Assembly (NCBI RefSeq): GCF_027563315.1
Contig: NZ_JAMKBJ010000010.1
Span: 49,216-113,215, forward strand
Length of the DNA: 64,000 nt
Direction: 5' to 3'
DNA from: Paenisporosarcina quisquiliarum
GTDB lineage: Bacteria; Bacillota; Bacilli; Bacillales_A; Planococcaceae
The translations under genes and the position numbers were made by a program. Of this stretch, positions 42,742-51,154 are shown piece by piece. The number at the start of each line of letters is the position of its first letter. Positions within the stretch are counted from its first letter, which is position 1. A model generated the notes under the pieces. The model did not search any database. It saw only the letters and a list, made by a program, of their open reading frames with translations, and was not told the origin of the DNA.

Positions 42742-43557
42742 CTAATTAGACGCTCCTTCTTTAAAAACCGAAGTCACCATATGTAACGAATCCCATTCAC
42801 CCATTGAAAAGCGCATAATGGGATAGTTTTTTGGGAAGAGGATTTTATTAATTTGTTTAGGTGGTAGGCCTTTGTTGTGGAGCGAAATGATTTTACTTTG
42901 TAGTTCCAGTAGGTATTCGAGTTTGCGATCGAGACTGTCTCTACCGTTCTCTAGGTACCCTGCATGATTGCAGTAGACTTCATTGAAATCGTACGTAAGG
43001 ACTCTTTGAAGGGATCTGATTAGGGTCGGAATGCTTTCGTCTCGAAGAACTACCTTTGTCCGTTCCTGACAATATAGGTCTCCAGTGAAAAGTTGACCCG
43101 TTTCTTTATTTAGAAAAGACATATGATCCTCCGCATGACCAGGGGTGTGAATCGTCTCCCATGTTGCCCCTCTGCTTGAGAAAGTGCTCTTCATCGGCTC
43201 GGCATGAAATGGTTCTCGTTTCCCCCAGAATAACTTCCTATATAAAGGGTAGTTCGCTTTTGACTGACAGTCTCTTATATATCGTTCATGCATATAAATT
43301 GGTTTTCCTAACTGTTGCAGGTAAGCCGCCCCACCTGTGTGATCTTCATGATGGTGGGTAATCATGACTTGATCGATTTCTTGTTGGTCAAAAAATGGTT
43401 GAAATTCTTTCTCGAGTGACTTTGCGCCAGTATCTATTAATACGCCGTCCGTCACAAAACAGTACACATTTAGGTTAACGCCTTGAAATGCCACATTGCC
43501 ATTAATCATTTGAACACCACTTATTTCGGACAGCTCCACCTTCTTCTTAAAAATCAT
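42742..43557 (-). CDS. Metallo-beta-lactamase-fold hydrolase
   Basis: A 271-residue cytosolic MBL-fold enzyme with the dinuclear zinc motif HHHEDHTGG (near 82-90), a second His in HTPGHAEDHM (about 138-147), the bridging Asp in FTGDLYC (near 157) and a last His in YCNHAGY (near 196). The C-terminal extension of about 60 residues (helical) resembles glyoxalase II-like and lactonase-like members. GAGGAGTG precedes the ATG. Monocistronic. The substrate is unknown. Confidence 0.88.
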   Translation of the reverse strand: MIFKKKVELSEISGVQMINGNVAFQGVNLNVYCFVTDGVLIDTGAKSLEKEFQPFFDQQEIDQVMITHHHEDHTGGAAYLQQLGKPIYMHERYIRDCQSKANYPLYRKLFWGKREPFHAEPMKSTFSSRGATWETIHTPGHAEDHMSFLNKETGQLFTGDLYCQERTKVVLRDESIPTLIRSLQRVLTYDFNEVYCNHAGYLENGRDSLDRKLEYLLELQSKIISLHNKGLPPKQINKILFPKNYPIMRFSMGEWDSLHMVTSVFKEGASN

Positions 43558-43756
43558 TCATCCCACTCCTCTGGAAAAACCTCTCTATTTAAATGACTTT
43601 AGCATAAAATGAATGACTATTCACTTTAATTCCTCCTGTCATTCTGAATGAAAGAGTCTTCTCAATCCATAAATCTTATAGAAGTGTCAGATTTTTTACC
43701 TCATTTCAGTTATACTGTATTAAGTATCTATAATTTGTAATTATTGGAGGAATTGG

Positions 43757-44611
43757 ATGTTTAAAAATAAATTTAACCCCTTTTTTATATTGTTAATTCT
43801 TTTCTTTACAGCTGCTTGTTCCGAGGTCGACGATACACCCACCCAACAAAGCAGCGAACCTAATGAACAAGAAGTTGTTCCTGTGGATTCAGATTCACAA
43901 TCTGAAAAGGATGATGACGAAACAGATCCTGTTGTGAGCAAAGAGCCAGAAGTGTTAAGTGATGCTGAAATAAGAGTGGTCATGGATAAGTTTCTAAAGA
44001 TAGAAGAAATTGTTAAAGAGACGAATGGCAAGATGACATTTTCTGATGAAGAAAGTACCCAACCAGAAGTGATGGCAGCTAAACTTCAAGAAAACTTACC
44101 TGAGAGTATAAAGGAATTGGCATCAAGCAAAATGCTTAACAAAGAATTGCCGAAAGAGATTCAGTATTGGTATTCTACGAGTGGAGAAGATGGGTTCTTC
44201 CCTGAAGTTTCTTTGGATGCACGGATGGAAGTGATTGAAAACACTCCACAATTAATAAAGGTGAAAACCTTTCAATTGAAAGACTTTTATCAATGGCATG
44301 GAAATGTTTATATAACAGCTGTGTACGAAAATGGGCAGTGGTTAATTAGTGGGTATGAATGGGTAGATGCAGACAAAGAACCTCTAAACTTGTCTAAAGA
44401 GGAATTACTTATCCATGAAGAAACGATGAATGATTCCGAAATCGAGTTTATTGCTGAAGAAACCATAACGGGCACCATGGACGATGGCACTTCAAAAACG
44501 GCAAATGCGATTATTGTTATGATCGTTAAAGACAACACGCTAAAGGGACGGTTTACGGATACAGGGAAAGTCATAAATGAGCTACCTGATAAATTCAAGT
44601 CGGCCGAATGA
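43757..44611 (+). CDS. Acidic lipoprotein of unknown function
   Basis: A 284-residue lipoprotein: signal peptide with lipobox TAAC (Cys near residue 21), a long Glu/Asp/Ser/Gln linker (about 22-70) and a C-terminal domain in which GNVYITAVYENGQWLISGYEWVDADKEPLNLSKEELL resembles an NTF2-like or DUF-type surface domain. GGAGGAATTGG precedes the ATG. Own terminator. Not recognised further. Confidence 0.7.
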   Translation: MFKNKFNPFFILLILFFTAACSEVDDTPTQQSSEPNEQEVVPVDSDSQSEKDDDETDPVVSKEPEVLSDAEIRVVMDKFLKIEEIVKETNGKMTFSDEESTQPEVMAAKLQENLPESIKELASSKMLNKELPKEIQYWYSTSGEDGFFPEVSLDARMEVIENTPQLIKVKTFQLKDFYQWHGNVYITAVYENGQWLISGYEWVDADKEPLNLSKEELLIHEETMNDSEIEFIAEETITGTMDDGTSKTANAIIVMIVKDNTLKGRFTDTGKVINELPDKFKSAE

Positions 44612-44640
44612 GATTAATGCAAAAGTATTTGTAAGAAAAG

Positions 44641-44676
44641 ACAAGCAAAGTGAACATAACTTTGCTTGTCTTTTTT
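44641..44676. terminator. Terminator between the lipoprotein and YitT genes
   Basis: ACAAGCAAAGT / ACTTTGCTTGT with a 6-base loop, then a run of T. The genes on both sides are convergent. Confidence 0.85.
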
Positions 44677-44686
44677 AGCGTATCCT

Positions 44687-45499
44687 CTAATTCTTTGCGA
44701 ATTTCCCATCTACCTCAACGGTTTCAAATATATTGATAAACGCATGTTCATCATGCTTTCGGACTATTTTTTTGATTTGCAATGTTTCATATCGTGTAAC
44801 GACCATCGTTAATATTTGTTTCTTTTCCTTCGTATACCCACCGTAACCTTCCGAAATGGTCATCCCTCTATAGATGGACTGCAATAAATCATTGCTGATT
44901 AAGTGACCTTTTGAAGTGACAATCTGCATTGTCAATTTGACGTGATTAGTGAAAATCGTATCAATCATTTTACCGGTCAAATAAATAGATAATAAGGTGT
45001 ACAAGGCGATATTCCAGTTGAACACTGCTCCAGAAATCAAAACAATGACACCGTTCATAGCCGTGAGAAGCAGGCCGATACTGACATTACTGATTCGGGA
45101 AATCATAATCGCGATAATATCCAGACCACCAGAAGTTCCGGAGTATTTTAAGATAAGGCCGACACCTAGTCCACCTAATCCCCCACCAAAAACAGTGGAC
45201 AGCAAGATATTGTCTGTCACTTGAACGACTGGCAATAAATATAAAAAGACCGATAGTGAAACAACACAAATCATGGTATTAATCGTAATGGTTTTACCAA
45301 GTTTGAAGTAGCCTAACACAACTAAAGGCAAGTTAAATAACAGGTTTAATAAGCCAGTATTAAAAGGGGTAATCAATCCAACCAAAATTGCGATTCCACT
45401 AATTCCGCTGCTCAAAATCCCATAAGGAACTAAAAAGAAATTAAAAGCGAATGCCACAATGAGTGAGCCTATGATGACGATCGCGTTTTTCATGAACAC
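44687..45499 (-). CDS. YitT-family membrane protein (DUF161 plus DUF2179)
   Basis: A 270-residue protein. The first 200 residues are five to six membrane helices with the family start FFLVPYGILSSGISGIAILVG and the segment SGTSGGLDIIAIMISR. The last 70 residues are the soluble DUF2179 domain (GHLISNDLLQSIYRGMTISEGYGGYTKEKKQILTMVVTRYE). It starts with GTG 45499, 9 bases after GGAGG; an internal ATG at 45493 is alternative. The transported or sensed molecule is unknown. Repeat array E lies 150 bp upstream. Confidence 0.9.
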   Translation of the reverse strand: MFMKNAIVIIGSLIVAFAFNFFLVPYGILSSGISGIAILVGLITPFNTGLLNLLFNLPLVVLGYFKLGKTITINTMICVVSLSVFLYLLPVVQVTDNILLSTVFGGGLGGLGVGLILKYSGTSGGLDIIAIMISRISNVSIGLLLTAMNGVIVLISGAVFNWNIALYTLLSIYLTGKMIDTIFTNHVKLTMQIVTSKGHLISNDLLQSIYRGMTISEGYGGYTKEKKQILTMVVTRYETLQIKKIVRKHDEHAFINIFETVEVDGKFAKN

Positions 45500-45647
45500 A
45501 AATACATACCTCCAACTTTTTTCTACATGGTTGCGCTTCTTTTATGTATGAAAGAGCATTGTATCATGGTGATAGCTTAATACGTGAATAATATATTGCC
45601 CCGTTACCTTCGTTTTCCTCAGTGAAGGGCGGGGCAATTTTCACTTT

Positions 45648-45750
45648 TCCTACGAAACCTGCATTTCGTCCAACGAAAATTGGATAGTGTCCAACGAAAT
45701 CTCATAACATCCAACGAAACTGGCTTTTCGTCCAACGAAATCAATCAATG
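45648..45750. repeat. 21-bp tandem array E (family 3)
   Basis: Five units start at 45648, 45669, 45690, 45710 and 45731; the third is 20 bp, the others 21 bp. The core TCCAACGAAA (first unit TCCTACGAAA) is the same as in array D, followed by about 11 variable bases. It lies 149 bp before the start codon of the YitT gene. Both family 3 arrays read the same way on the plus strand, upstream of minus-strand genes. Confidence 0.9.
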
Positions 45751-45834
45751 AAGTGAATTTCAAATCCCACAGTATCGTCACTGTGAAAAGTGTTCTCTGC
45801 AGTCTGGCATTTTATACTAGCACTGCATTCATAC

Positions 45835-45872
45835 AAAAAAGGCTGAACCTCTATGGGTCCAGCCAACTTTTT
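45835..45872 (-). terminator. Terminator of the TetR-MFS operon
   Basis: GGCTG(A)ACC / GG(G)TCCAGCC with A6 on the left, which gives a U-tract on the minus strand. It overlaps the last codons of the MFS gene's downstream edge. Confidence 0.7.
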
Positions 45873-47346
45873 ACGATTCTTTAACGGGTACTTGTTTATA
45901 AACGCGCTCTTTCTCTTCTTCAGTAACCTGTCTGTTCGGCTTTTTGATAAATAGAGTCAACGCTAACGCCACTACGGCGATAAATGTAGAGATGAAGAAC
46001 GTATAATTAATCCCTTCCATCATGGAGTTCTTCATTATGTTTACTGGGTCCGCACCACTTTTCGCCAAGTCTTCAGCCGTGGAAGTTGTGCGGGTATTCA
46101 TAACAGTAATCAATAACGCAGATCCAATCGCACCCGATACTTGTTGCAGCGTATTGTTCATGGCTGTTCCGTGTGGATAAGCTTTCATTGGTAGTGTATT
46201 CAAGCCGTTCGTCATGACCGGCATCATCACCATTGAAATCCCGAACATCCGGATTGTATAAAGAAACATAATTTCAAGGTATGTGGTCTCCAAACTCAGT
46301 TGACTAAAATAATAAGTTGAAATCACCACAATCGACATACCGGTAATTGCGAGTACTTTTGCTCCGTATTTATCAAACAGTTTACCTGTAATTGGTGACA
46401 TGAAGCCCATTACCAAAGCTCCTGGCAGCATGAGCAATCCTGAATCAAGAGGTGAAATCCCTTTGATTGTCTGAACATAAATCGGCATGAGAATCATGGC
46501 CGAGAACATGGAAATAGATAATACAATCGAAATGGCTGATGATAATGCGAACATCGGATATTTGTAAATCCTGAATTCCAGCAATGGTTCACTTAATTTG
46601 AGTTGGCGCAGAATGAATGTGACAAGTGAAACTACACCAATCGTTATGGTGCCTAAAACAATGGCATCATCCCATCCACGTTGTCCAGCAGAACTAAATC
46701 CGTATAGAATGCCGCCAAAGCCAAGACTTGAAAAGACTAATGATAGTTTATCCAAAGATAATTCCCGGTTTTGGAACGTTAAATTTTTTAATTTAAAAAT
46801 CCCTAAAGCAAGCGGAATTAAAGCAACAGGTAAGACAACGTAAAACAACACTCGCCAAGAATAATGTTCAACAATATATCCTGAAAGTGTTGGCCCGATT
46901 GCCGGTGCAACGATCATCACTAGACCGAATACCCCCATCGCCGCTCCTCGACGTTCCACTGGAAACGCAGCTAACATTACGTTCATCAACAGCGGCATGA
47001 TCAGAGCCGCACCTGCTGCCTGAATCATTCGAGCTGCAAGCAGCACACCAAATGTCGGAGCTAAACCGGCAAATAGCGTACCGAGTGTAAATAAGGACAT
47101 GGCTAAGATGAAAATCGAGCGGTTTGAATAACGCTGTATAAAATACGCACTCGCTGGAATTAAAATCCCGTTCACTAACATATAGCCAGTAACGAGCCAT
47201 TGTACTGTGGAAGCGTCTTTAATATTCAAATCTATCATAATGGCAGGCAATGCGACATTCAGCAATGTTTGCGTAAAGATTGCCACAAATGCCCCTGTAA
47301 ATAAAATGGCGATGATGCCATAAGGTGGTTTTTTCTGTTCTGTCAT
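45871..47346 (-). CDS. DHA2-family MFS multidrug efflux transporter
   Basis: A 491-residue membrane protein with 14 hydrophobic segments, typical of drug:H+ antiporter family 2 (EmrB/QacA/Lmr-like). Motifs: TQTLLNVALPAIMIDL in helix 1 and WLVTGYMLVNGILIPASAYFIQRYSNRSIFI (motif A region), then GPTLSGYIVEHYSWRVLFYVVLP (motif C). I chose ATG 47346, because GGAGG is 9 bases upstream; a GTG at 47364 overlaps it. It is the second gene after a TetR regulator and is probably repressed by it through the palindromes at 48048-48127. Substrates unknown. Confidence 0.92.
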   Translation of the reverse strand: MTEQKKPPYGIIAILFTGAFVAIFTQTLLNVALPAIMIDLNIKDASTVQWLVTGYMLVNGILIPASAYFIQRYSNRSIFILAMSLFTLGTLFAGLAPTFGVLLAARMIQAAGAALIMPLLMNVMLAAFPVERRGAAMGVFGLVMIVAPAIGPTLSGYIVEHYSWRVLFYVVLPVALIPLALGIFKLKNLTFQNRELSLDKLSLVFSSLGFGGILYGFSSAGQRGWDDAIVLGTITIGVVSLVTFILRQLKLSEPLLEFRIYKYPMFALSSAISIVLSISMFSAMILMPIYVQTIKGISPLDSGLLMLPGALVMGFMSPITGKLFDKYGAKVLAITGMSIVVISTYYFSQLSLETTYLEIMFLYTIRMFGISMVMMPVMTNGLNTLPMKAYPHGTAMNNTLQQVSGAIGSALLITVMNTRTTSTAEDLAKSGADPVNIMKNSMMEGINYTFFISTFIAVVALALTLFIKKPNRQVTEEEKERVYKQVPVKES

Positions 47347-47401
47347 CCTTTTATTCCTCCACACTGTTTAGTCGTTATCTTCATATTTCTTGAAGGCAGG
47401 T

Positions 47402-48019
47402 TCATTTTTGCTTACATAACCCTCGCTTCATCAAATTCACTTCCATCGTATAGTTTTGCATGGACTGTTCAATCGATAAGTCTTTTGCGAATACTTGAAT
47501 CAGATTCTGGAACGTGACAGCTTTCAAAATTTTAAGGATATGAACGAGTTCGTCCTCATTCTTAATATTTAGTTGATCTTTGTCTACTAGACTAATAACT
47601 TGTTTCAGACGCGTATTCAGTTCCTCCTTGCTTACCTCAGGAGTTAACGTGTTTTCTGATTTATAGTTCATGTTCAAAAATGCATTTTTGAAAAACAGGC
47701 GTAATTCAACGCTTTGCAAGCTTTTCAGCATCACACGGAAGGATTCAATAAAAGTCTCCATCAAATCTCCATTTTGATTTTCTAATATCGTAATAAATCG
47801 TTTTCTTAACCTTTGTGAATATTCGTTCAGTAAGAAATAGTAGAGATCCTCTTTGTCTTCAAAATATTGATAAAAGCTCCCACGCGGTATTCCAGCCTCT
47901 TTCACAATATTGGAAATGGACGCTTCAAATAATGGGGCTCTTGAAAATTCCTTCATAGCTGCATGTATTAATGTTTCTTTTTTATCGTTAGGTAAATTGA
48001 TGAACGTTTGTTTAGGCAT
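47402..48019 (-). CDS. TetR-family transcriptional regulator of the efflux gene
   Basis: A 205-residue protein. Residues 10-55 are the TetR helix-turn-helix (KKETLIHAAMKEFSRAPLFEASISNIVKEAGIPRGSFYQYFEDKEDLYYFLL), and the rest is the helical ligand domain. I chose ATG 48019, because GGAGTG is about 8 bases upstream; longer frames include the operator. Three TGACA-N3-TGTCA palindromes lie just upstream, so it very probably represses its own operon and senses a drug-like ligand. The downstream partner is a DHA2 transporter. Confidence 0.9.
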   Translation of the reverse strand: MPKQTFINLPNDKKETLIHAAMKEFSRAPLFEASISNIVKEAGIPRGSFYQYFEDKEDLYYFLLNEYSQRLRKRFITILENQNGDLMETFIESFRVMLKSLQSVELRLFFKNAFLNMNYKSENTLTPEVSKEELNTRLKQVISLVDKDQLNIKNEDELVHILKILKAVTFQNLIQVFAKDLSIEQSMQNYTMEVNLMKRGLCKQK

Positions 48020-48047
48020 TCTCTTACACTCCAATCTGGCAGTTATA

Positions 48048-48127
48048 TGACACTGTGTCACATATCAACAAGTTTTAATTATAGGTGACACGCTGTCACA
48101 TTGCAATAAAAAGATGACAGCGTGTCA
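48048..48127. promoter_or_regulatory. Three palindromic TetR operators
   Basis: TGACACTGTGTCA (48048-48060), TGACACGCTGTCA (48086-48098) and TGACAGCGTGTCA (48115-48127). Each is a 13-bp TGACA-N3-TGTCA dyad; start-to-start distances are 38 and 29 bp. The first lies 28 bp before the tetR start codon. Confidence 0.85.
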
Positions 48128-48151
48128 TATTCAGACTATTTCTCCATAATA

Positions 48152-48185
48152 AAAAGAGAAAAGTCAAAAATGACTTTTCTCTTTT
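48152..48185. terminator. Bidirectional terminator
   Basis: AAAAGAGAAAAGTCA / TGACTTTTCTCTTTT with a 4-base loop, 16 bases past the end of the minus-strand TraB gene. Confidence 0.85.
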
Positions 48186-48200
48186 ATCTCTTTTATTTAC

Positions 48201-49367
48201 TTATAAGTTATTTAAGAACGTTCGAATTACATCCGCCCCGCCGATAAATGTTCCCAGTGAACCCCCTAGGTTAGTAAGGACTACAACCAGAAGCACGCGC
48301 GTGACTTTATTGTTCCAAAATCCTTTAATCGAAAACACATCTTCCGAAAGCGTTTCGAAGTCTCCGATATTTGGTTTACGAATATACGCTTGGACGATTC
48401 CCGAAACCCATCCTGCTGCAATCAACGGATGCAGCGCTGTAAATGGTGCAGCGACAAATGCGGACAAGACGGCAAGTGGATGGCCAAGAGCAACTGCTGC
48501 TCCGATAGCAGCCAGGCTTCCTGTCCACAAAATCCAAGCTAATGCTTGATCGAAGCCTGCAGTAGGATTAGCGATGAACGTATAGACCATTACGGCAACA
48601 ATCAGCAAAGGAATTGCCCAACCCAGAATTTTTGGAACGATTGATTTAGGCGGCGTTTGTGATAAGGCCTCTAAATCATGTTCCTTATGAATTTCTTTTG
48701 TAATACCCGGTACATGAGCAGCACCTAAGACGGCAACAATTTTATTTCCAGGCGCATCCTTGATTTTTTGGGCTAAATATTGATCCCGCTCATCAATTAA
48801 AGGTTTTTTTAACTTTGGAAATGCTTCTGTAAATTCAGCTAGAGCCGCGTTCAAGGTATCTTGTGTTTTCATTTTTTCAAGTTCATCTTCCGAAATGGTC
48901 TCTTTACTGAAGATACTTAGGAAAATGGCACTGAGTAATTGTGATTTTCCTGAAAAACCGAGATTACCCCATATTCTACTAAAGGTGACTTGAATATTAC
49001 GGTCAGCCAATACCAGATTGGCCCCCGTCTCTTTTGCTGATTCAATCCCCTGAATCATTTCCTGTCCAGGCTTGATATCAAACTGTTTAGCTAAACGATT
49101 TTGAAAAGAAGACACTGCCAAATTCATCAATAACAAGGTGGCTTTCTTATCTTTAATGACTTTAAAAATGTCGGTCTCTTTCCATTTATTGCTGTCCATA
49201 ACGGACTGGTATCTTTGTTCATCCAACTCAATACAAACGGAATCGGGTCTTTCTCGTTCAATAACTTCTTTAACTTCTTCCGCACTCTGTCTCGATACGT
49301 GGGCAGTCCCAATAAGAATCAGTTCTTTCCCATTAAGGCTAATTCGCGTAATATTTTCTTCCGGCAT
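48201..49367 (-). CDS. TraB/PrgY-family membrane protein
   Basis: A 388-residue protein. The N-terminal 230 residues are the TraB/GumN-type domain with the signature LIGTAHVSRQSAEEVKEVIERERPDSVCIELDEQRYQ (about 16-52) and a second VAVLGAAHVPGI (near 213). The C-terminal 150 residues contain four to five membrane helices (GWAIPLLIVAVMVYTFI, ...). The conserved GxxH and ExD/E residues suggest a metal-dependent protease-like site. Enterococcal PrgY and TraB limit pheromone signalling. GGAAG precedes the ATG. Monocistronic. The role here is unknown. Confidence 0.85.
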   Translation of the reverse strand: MPEENITRISLNGKELILIGTAHVSRQSAEEVKEVIERERPDSVCIELDEQRYQSVMDSNKWKETDIFKVIKDKKATLLLMNLAVSSFQNRLAKQFDIKPGQEMIQGIESAKETGANLVLADRNIQVTFSRIWGNLGFSGKSQLLSAIFLSIFSKETISEDELEKMKTQDTLNAALAEFTEAFPKLKKPLIDERDQYLAQKIKDAPGNKIVAVLGAAHVPGITKEIHKEHDLEALSQTPPKSIVPKILGWAIPLLIVAVMVYTFIANPTAGFDQALAWILWTGSLAAIGAAVALGHPLAVLSAFVAAPFTALHPLIAAGWVSGIVQAYIRKPNIGDFETLSEDVFSIKGFWNNKVTRVLLVVVLTNLGGSLGTFIGGADVIRTFLNNL

Positions 49368-49667
49368 AAGCTACTTCCTTCATAGAATGTATTTCTTCTG
49401 CGCAATCCTGAATCTATCAATTACGAAAAGACTGTCTACTCTTAATAATGAATTAGACTACTAGAAATTTCAAATATCTTTTGATAAATTATCGTAGAAA
49501 TAGGTTGAGGGCATCGCAACTTCAAGTCTTATGTAAAACAAATAGAAACCAATTTGATTAAATATTAATAAGTTGGTTTCTTCATTAGGTGAGTTTTTAT
49601 TATGTGATTAATAATGTACCTGTGGGATAAGTAAAGCACATGAGATTTTATCCTTAAAATCACATGA
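49368..49667. other. Intergenic region with two AT-rich hairpins
   Basis: No gene seen. Two hairpins probably end the leftward cupredoxin-gene transcript: AGAAACCAA / TTGGTTTCT (49543-49551, 49573-49581) and GATTTTA / TAAAATC within 49639-49666. No 21-bp array. Confidence 0.5.
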
Positions 49668-50576
49668 CTATTTCACGACTAACTTACCAACCATCCCATT
49701 TTCTTTATGACCAGGAATTGTGCAATAAAATAGATATGTTCCAACCTCTGTGATTGAAAAAGTAATTTCACTTGTTTGAAGAGGTTCTGCATGCAAATGC
49801 AGGACGTTCTCCTTAACCCCATGCTGATGCTTCGTTTCACTCATCATATTAAAAGACACGTCTCTTATTTCTATATCATGTTCTAGATGATCTGAATTTT
49901 TCAATACAACTGTAATAGGTTTGTTTTTTTCCACAACCACTTCCTGCGGTGAATAACTCAAGTCAGTTGTTTCAATAACAACCTTTTTAATTTCGGTTTT
50001 TGTATCCATAACTTTATCTTCTAGTTGGTGTTCCGGAGAAAGTGAATTAGATTTAACTTTTTCCGTAAATGCATTTCCTATGAATAAAACCCAACCAATC
50101 AACAATGAAGTCAAAATGGGTTTAAATAACCCACCTAGATTGTCAATTGTGGCTTTTTTTGACGTGGACAGTATGATCATCCAAAAAATAGTACAGCACG
50201 ATAGAAGTGAAAATATCTTAATAAACACATTTGCTTGGTCTACCGCAATCATTTCGCCAAGCATCGCTCCCATCATCCCACCCATTAAACCGGACATCAT
50301 TCCTTCCAGTGATGAAAGTAAACCAAAACACGCTCCGCAGAGGGAACCTGCCAGTATACCGAAACCCATACCTAAAATCGTTGATAGAAATAAATCCCCT
50401 TGATACACAGTTCCGAAAGTGATCCCGGCAGTCAATCCAACATTCATTCCCAAGTACATGGAAACAATCATTCCCGACATAGATGAGAAAAAGTTCTTCC
50501 TTCTTAACGCTAACAGGATGGTAATCAGGGTTATACCACCGATTAAGACCAACACATACAAATGAAAACCACTCAT
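49668..50576 (-). CDS. Membrane protein fused to a C-terminal cupredoxin domain
   Basis: A 302-residue protein. The first 180 residues contain five to six membrane helices, including an unusual Gly/Met-rich stretch (GMMSGLMGGMMGAMLGEM, near 93). After a charged linker, the last 100 residues are a type 1 copper (cupredoxin) domain: the first His is in DHLEHDIEI, and the C-terminal loop CTIPGHKENGM supplies Cys, His and Met ligands (Cys-x4-His-x4-Met). The domain faces outside. I chose ATG 50576, because AAAGGGGG is about 8 bases upstream. Probable role: electron transfer or copper handling at the membrane. Confidence 0.85.
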   Translation of the reverse strand: MSGFHLYVLVLIGGITLITILLALRRKNFFSSMSGMIVSMYLGMNVGLTAGITFGTVYQGDLFLSTILGMGFGILAGSLCGACFGLLSSLEGMMSGLMGGMMGAMLGEMIAVDQANVFIKIFSLLSCCTIFWMIILSTSKKATIDNLGGLFKPILTSLLIGWVLFIGNAFTEKVKSNSLSPEHQLEDKVMDTKTEIKKVVIETTDLSYSPQEVVVEKNKPITVVLKNSDHLEHDIEIRDVSFNMMSETKHQHGVKENVLHLHAEPLQTSEITFSITEVGTYLFYCTIPGHKENGMVGKLVVK

Positions 50577-50681
50577 TTTCAGTACCCCCTTTGGGTACAT
50601 GCTATGTATAAATGGTCTGAATGATGTAACTAATAATGGGAAAATGAATTCATGTAATCATCTTTTTTAGTTGAAATTCAC

Positions 50682-51131
50682 TTAAGAATGGATCGGCAAG
50701 TAAATCATTACCTCTTCATCTTCCCCTTCTATTGGGTGATAAGTCTCCACAATATAAGATTCTAAATCTCTTTTGTATCCTTGTTCTCCTGCCCATTGCA
50801 ATAAATGTTGATGAAGTTCATCTACACGCGTGACTTTCCCTCTGGTTGCCACATAATCTTTCGTTGTTTCTATATATTCCATTCCTGAAGGCACTTCAGC
50901 TATTGAGTCTTGCACAATTAATCCCACAAAATAATGACCTTCTAAGTGATTCATATCACTTTTCGGTTCAAATAAAGCGATTTCAGTTCCGGTATGATGT
51001 TGAATTTCGTCCGAACGATTCAATAATTTCTGCGCAAATGCCGGAACTTCATTTCCAAAATTATTAAAGGCTCCACTATTTTTCATACCTACTACTTTAA
51101 ATGTTTTGTTAACCTTCTCGAATTCCATCAT
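50682..51131 (-). CDS. GyrI-like / AraC effector-binding domain protein
   Basis: A 149-residue stand-alone small-molecule-binding protein of the SHS2/GyrI-like superfamily: KVVGMKNSGAFNN in the first strand, YFVGLIVQDSIAEVPSGMEYIETTKDYVATRGKVTRVDELHQHLLQWAGEQGYKRDLESYIVETYHP in the second half. AAGGAG precedes two adjacent ATG codons (51131, 51128). Members bind drugs or other hydrophobic ligands. Ends 23 bp from the peptidase gene's stop, on the same strand and downstream of it, so possibly co-transcribed. Confidence 0.85.
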   Translation of the reverse strand: MMEFEKVNKTFKVVGMKNSGAFNNFGNEVPAFAQKLLNRSDEIQHHTGTEIALFEPKSDMNHLEGHYFVGLIVQDSIAEVPSGMEYIETTKDYVATRGKVTRVDELHQHLLQWAGEQGYKRDLESYIVETYHPIEGEDEEVMIYLPIHS

Positions 51132-51154
51132 AGCCGCTCCTTAAAAAGGGTATT

